From contig JAGARY010000037.1 in NCBI GenBank assembly GCA_017622055.1, forward strand, positions 1-8,623: DNA of 8,623 bases, given 5' to 3'. The notes under the pieces are model-generated. The model searched no databases and was not told the origin of the DNA. It saw nothing but the letters and a program-made list of their open reading frames with translations. Source of the stretch: Treponema sp. (GTDB lineage: Bacteria > Spirochaetota > Spirochaetia > Treponematales > Treponemataceae). Of this stretch, positions 6,233-8,623 are shown in pieces. The position numbers and the translations under genes were made by a program. Position 1 is the stretch's first letter. Every line of letters starts with the position of its first letter.

Positions 6233-7141
6233 CTAATTAAAAAGTGAAGAATAATCTGTATTATTAAAAGTTGCGTGAATGAATGGGCGAGCCATAATCA
6301 CTTGGGAAGCACCGTAAAAAATTGCTGTTTGAATGTCTAATTTTGAACGAATTCCACCGTCAATCCAGATTTCTTTGCAATAATTTTTTAGCAATTGTGC
6401 ATTTTTTACAAGAAAATTGGCAGAACTTCCAATTTCTGTTTCTACGCGGCCACCGTGATTTGAAATGTAAACTACATCGGGCTGAACTTTTTGAACAAGT
6501 TCTAAATCTTTTTGGGTAAAAACCCCTTTTATTACAAATGGCACATTTATTTTGTTTTTGATTTGTAAAAGCTGTTCGGCAGTTTTTTGTTCCAAGTTCA
6601 CCAAGTTTCGCATTGTAACAATGTTATAAGAATCAATGTCAATTCCAATGTATTCGGCGTGGGGCAAAACAAGGTCTATTCTTTGAAAAAGTTTTTCTTG
6701 TGGATATGGTTTTAGAAAAAATGCAGCTTTTTTTTGTGGAAATTGTGTGGCAATTTTTTTCATGGCATTTACGCCGTAGTGTAATTTGTGGTCTGGGTAC
6801 CCGTCCCCAACACAAATTCCAATGTTGTTTTTTGCGGCATTGTTTAAATATGGAAAATAAAAATCTTCTTCGTTGTTGTAGCCAATGTTTTCTTGGGCAC
6901 CTGTTACGGGACCGCACCTTACCATGGAAGGCAAAACTTGAATATTTTTTATTTGAGAAATTGTATTATTTTGATTTGCAAGGTTTTGAAGGTCTTTCCA
7001 AGCTTGGCAGTTTAATTGAAAATTTTTGTTTTGAAAAACGCCACCAAGACCTGGAAGTTCACCAATGCAGCCAAAACCTAAACATTCTGGGCAATGGTTG
7101 CATTTTAGCATTCCTTGTGATTGAGAAAAATTAGTCGCCAA
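6233..7141 (-). CDS. FMN-dependent alpha-hydroxy-acid dehydrogenase-like protein with N-terminal four-cysteine motif
   Basis: A 302-residue TIM-barrel flavoenzyme of the FMN-dependent dehydrogenase (lactate oxidase/glycolate oxidase) superfamily. Diagnostic segments are the FMN lysine region PFVIKGVFT (201-209, Lys205), the active-site motif ISNHGGR (226-232, catalytic His229 and substrate-binding Arg232), the phosphate-binding DGGIR (261-265) and GASQVIMARPF (277-287). Before the barrel is Cys14-x2-Cys17-x2-Cys20-x4-Cys25 followed by GELPGLGG, a layout I associate with a clostridial-type subgroup and which could bind an iron-sulfur cluster. The substrate is unknown; a 2-hydroxyacid is the best guess. 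The start is TTG 7141, with AGGA (7149-7152) seven bases upstream, inside the end of pfk. The 11-base overlap indicates translational coupling. ATG 7111 (residue 11) is possible but has no spaced ribosome site. The protein is shorter at the N terminus than the roughly 340-residue relatives I recall. Confidence 0.87.
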   Translation of the reverse strand: MATNFSQSQGMLKCNHCPECLGFGCIGELPGLGGVFQNKNFQLNCQAWKDLQNLANQNNTISQIKNIQVLPSMVRCGPVTGAQENIGYNNEEDFYFPYLNNAAKNNIGICVGDGYPDHKLHYGVNAMKKIATQFPQKKAAFFLKPYPQEKLFQRIDLVLPHAEYIGIDIDSYNIVTMRNLVNLEQKTAEQLLQIKNKINVPFVIKGVFTQKDLELVQKVQPDVVYISNHGGRVETEIGSSANFLVKNAQLLKNYCKEIWIDGGIRSKLDIQTAIFYGASQVIMARPFIHATFNNTDYSSLFN

Positions 7142-8216
7142 AGCAAATTCCTAGGTCGCGAGCTGCTTGAACCATTGGTTCGTCTTTAGAAATTGGTTTA
7201 ATTTGGCCGGCAACAGCGGAAAGTGGTGTTGTGGCAATTTTTCCGTCTTTAATGGCAATTAAATTACCGAATTTCTTTTGAGCAAGATAATCTGCGGCTG
7301 CGTTTCCAATTTTTGTTGCTAAAAGGATGTCGTAAGGATTTGGGTTTCCGCCACGTTGTGTGTAGCCCAAAACAGAAGTGCGAGTTTCATAACCTGTTTC
7401 GGCTTCTATTTCTTTTGCAACTCTGTAAGCAACTGATTGTGTCATTGCTTCCCGAGCTTTTTTGAATTCTTTTTTAGAAAGTTTTGCTTCATCTTCGTTT
7501 AATGCACCTTCTGAACAAGCTACAATTAAGTAATTTTGGCCGTTAGAAAGTTTTTTCTTGATTGAAGCAGAAAGTTTTTTGATGTTGTATGGAATTTCTG
7601 GAAGAAGGATAACGTCTGCGTTTGCGGCAATTCCAGAATAAAGACCAAGCCACCCAACTTTGTGTCCCATAATTTCTACAACCATAATGCGGCTGTGGCT
7701 ACGAGCAGTTGTTCTAATTGATTCAAGGCCTGCTGTGGCAACTTCAATTGCAGACTGAAAACCAAAAGTTTCGTCTGTCCCAAGAATGTCGTTGTCTATT
7801 GTTTTTGGAAGTCCAATTACGTTAAAACCAGCGTCGAATAAAAGGGAAGCGGTGGTGTTTGTTCCGTTTCCTCCAAGACAAACCAAAGCATCAAGTTTAT
7901 TTTTTTTGAAAGTTTCTTTGATTGCTTCTACTGGCAAAAGTCCTGTTTTTGGGTTTGGCACAGGATTTTTAAAAGGTTTTACTCGGGATGTTCCTAAAAA
8001 AGTTCCACCTTGATTATAAAGGTTTTGAACTGTTTCTGAATCAAGTTTGATTGTGTCGTTATCAATTAAACCTTGATATCCGTTATGAAATCCAATGAAT
8101 TTCATATTATATTTGTTTTTTCCAGTTAAACATAATGCTCTAATTGCGGCGTTTAAGCCAGGAGCATCTCCACCAGAAGTTAAAATTCCAATTGTTTTTA
8201 CAGATGTTTCTTTCAT
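7131..8216 (-). CDS. pfkA: 6-phosphofructokinase, probably ATP-dependent, with mixed ATP/PPi-type signatures
   Basis: Phosphorylates fructose 6-phosphate to fructose 1,6-bisphosphate in glycolysis. The 361 residues cover the whole PFK-A fold: nucleotide loop TSGGDAPGLN (13-22), GGNGT (115-119), PKTIDND (137-143, catalytic Asp141), RSHSR (172-176), EIMGHKVG (181-188), PEIPY (206-210) and LGYTQRGG (283-290). Gly118, at the position of E. coli Gly104, favours ATP over pyrophosphate, whereas Lys138 is the residue usual in pyrophosphate-dependent and group III enzymes. Asn117 replaces the Mg-binding aspartate (E. coli Asp103), and Tyr285 replaces His249. I recall GGNGT in other anaerobes, so this is probably a known subtype, but the phosphate donor is not proven. 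There is no ribosome site before ATG 8216; see the promoter entry. First gene of the leftward set. Confidence 0.95.
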   Translation of the reverse strand: MKETSVKTIGILTSGGDAPGLNAAIRALCLTGKNKYNMKFIGFHNGYQGLIDNDTIKLDSETVQNLYNQGGTFLGTSRVKPFKNPVPNPKTGLLPVEAIKETFKKNKLDALVCLGGNGTNTTASLLFDAGFNVIGLPKTIDNDILGTDETFGFQSAIEVATAGLESIRTTARSHSRIMVVEIMGHKVGWLGLYSGIAANADVILLPEIPYNIKKLSASIKKKLSNGQNYLIVACSEGALNEDEAKLSKKEFKKAREAMTQSVAYRVAKEIEAETGYETRTSVLGYTQRGGNPNPYDILLATKIGNAAADYLAQKKFGNLIAIKDGKIATTPLSAVAGQIKPISKDEPMVQAARDLGICFGD

Positions 8217-8223
8217 ATAATTT

Positions 8224-8253
8224 ATTATATCAGTTAATTTGAATAATCTGCAA
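8224..8253 (-). promoter_or_regulatory. Strong extended -10 promoter giving a leaderless pfk mRNA
   Basis: On the minus strand TTGCAG (8248-8253) lies 18 bases from a perfect TATAAT (8224-8229), which is preceded by TGA (8230-8232), an exact extended -10 (TGnTATAAT). Only seven bases separate TATAAT from the pfk ATG at 8216, so RNA should start at or within a base or two of the ATG, and no purine-rich ribosome site exists. The first codons contain no other ATG, GTG or TTG before the conserved GGDAPG loop, so this start is forced. Confidence 0.65.
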
Positions 8254-8281
8254 TAATTTTAATCTTTTTATGATGCTTTTT

Positions 8282-8342
8282 TCATTCAATATATGTATAA
8301 ATTATGATGAAAAAAATATAGATATATAGTAAAATTGAATGA
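8282..8342. repeat. Inverted repeat and imperfect long hairpin in the divergent region
   Basis: TCATTCAAT (8282-8290) and ATTGAATGA (8334-8342) are perfect nine-base arms. Inside, 8289-8299 and 8317-8327 pair at 10 of 11 positions, so the two stems could stack with a bulge on the right side (sharing two bases on the left). It may be part of an untranslated leader of the rightward gene or a protein-binding site. Confidence 0.45.
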
Positions 8343-8362
8343 TAAATAAAGTTTTTGATTAG

Positions 8363-8379
8363 AGGATTTACTAAATCTT
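8363..8379. promoter_or_regulatory. Operator-like dyad upstream of the partial membrane-protein gene
   Basis: GATTTA-C-TAAATC (8365-8377) is a perfect six-base dyad around one base, extended to 8363 and 8379 by a G-T and an A-T pair. It lies about 40 bases before the ATG, between the weak -10 candidates and the start codon, where a repressor could block transcription. Confidence 0.3.
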
Positions 8380-8417
8380 TAATGTATGAGAGTTTGATAT
8401 TTTACAAGAGGGGATTT

Positions 8418-8623
8418 ATGGCTCATAAAGAACAAATTTTAATTGAAAACGAAAAACAGGCTAACTATGTTGTTGCCAAAGTAATGAGAATTGTTTTTAT
8501 CTTTTTTACGTTATTATATGTTTTAAATGTAATTGGTGTTTTTGTTGTTAATCAGACGGTAATGACAGTTTCTTACCTTGTTGGTTCTTTTTTTCTGTTT
8601 TTACCTACAATTTTGTTACGTTT
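8418..8623 (+). CDS. Start of a membrane protein, cut by the right edge
   Basis: Sixty-eight residues are visible and the frame is still open at the window end. After a short charged N terminus (residues 1-23) there are two predicted helices, about 24-44 and 50-67, separated by a short NQT-containing turn. The ATG has GAGG (8408-8411) six bases upstream. An in-frame ATG at 8382 would add twelve residues but lacks a ribosome site. The shape (charged N terminus, helix pair, then presumably a soluble domain) resembles the sensor region of membrane-anchored diguanylate cyclases in treponemes and clostridia as I remember them. No catalytic part is visible, so that is only a suggestion. It is transcribed away from pfk across the 201-base divergent region. 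Confidence 0.7.
   Translation, partial: MAHKEQILIENEKQANYVVAKVMRIVFIFFTLLYVLNVIGVFVVNQTVMTVSYLVGSFFLFLPTILLR

Larger units (their letters stand above)
8217..8417. other. Divergent intergenic region, 201 bases
   Basis: Separates pfk (leftward) from the partial membrane-protein gene (rightward). The left 37 bases hold the pfk promoter. The rest is very AT-rich and contains an imperfect long hairpin (8282-8342) and a small dyad (8363-8379). For the rightward gene, TATAAA (8296-8301) and TATAGT (8325-8330) are weak -10 candidates without good -35 boxes. No RNA gene or credible small protein is seen. Confidence 0.6.

Noticed and set aside
6700..7134. A 144-codon open frame antisense to the FMN enzyme
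   Set aside because: It lies wholly opposite a gene with clear family motifs, encodes a low-complexity cysteine- and phenylalanine-rich product, and lacks a ribosome site. It is a shadow of the real gene.
8382..8417. Alternative start ATG 8382 for the partial membrane protein
   Set aside because: In frame, but without a purine-rich site upstream, while ATG 8418 has GAGG at six bases. It also follows the operator-like dyad too closely.
1..8623. Defence system, phage, transposon or toxin-antitoxin module
   Set aside because: No nuclease, helicase, transposase, integrase or toxin motif was seen in any complete gene, and the unknown genes look like envelope proteins.

Overview
The window reads as chromosomal DNA from a low-GC, host-associated spirochaete, most like a gut or rumen Treponema. 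The reasons are the very AT-rich lipophilic genes, a probable outer-membrane beta-barrel protein (so a diderm cell), a secreted SGNH esterase of the kind fibre-degrading gut treponemes carry, and the style of the housekeeping genes. This placement is inference from protein style; no rRNA or tRNA is present to settle it.

Layout. Positions 19-1285 (+) hold a tightly coupled pair: an unrecognised three-helix membrane protein and an exported beta-strand-rich protein. A 99-base gap with weak promoter signals leads to a 456-residue flavoprotein (1385-2755, +) made of two flavodoxin-like domains. Between this gene and the convergent aspS lies 292 bases without a gene (2756-3047). It contains a symmetric terminator-like hairpin and then a mosaic of three AT-centred palindromes alternating with three GC-rich hairpins, which is the most distinctive non-coding structure here.

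On the minus strand, read right to left, are four genes in one direction: 6-phosphofructokinase (7131-8216), an FMN-dependent alpha-hydroxy-acid dehydrogenase-like protein with an N-terminal four-cysteine motif (6233-7141, overlapping pfk by 11 bases), a secreted SGNH/GDSL esterase (4933-6168) and aspartyl-tRNA synthetase (3048-4871). The first two almost certainly share a transcript. The other two follow after 64 and 61 bases and may have their own promoters. The phosphofructokinase gene has a consensus extended -10 box seven bases before its ATG and no ribosome binding site, which predicts a leaderless mRNA. The next two genes start with TTG. A 201-base divergent region (8217-8417) separates pfk from a gene that runs off the right edge and begins with two membrane helices.

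Functionally the window mixes central metabolism (glycolysis, a flavin-linked 2-hydroxyacid-type enzyme), translation (aspS), probable carbohydrate ester processing outside the cytoplasm, and envelope proteins of unknown role. I see no phage, transposase, CRISPR, toxin-antitoxin or recognised defence module. The items most worth follow-up are the intergenic palindrome mosaic, the predicted leaderless pfk promoter, the cysteine-motif FMN enzyme paired with pfk, and the double-domain flavoprotein whose two halves carry complementary motifs.
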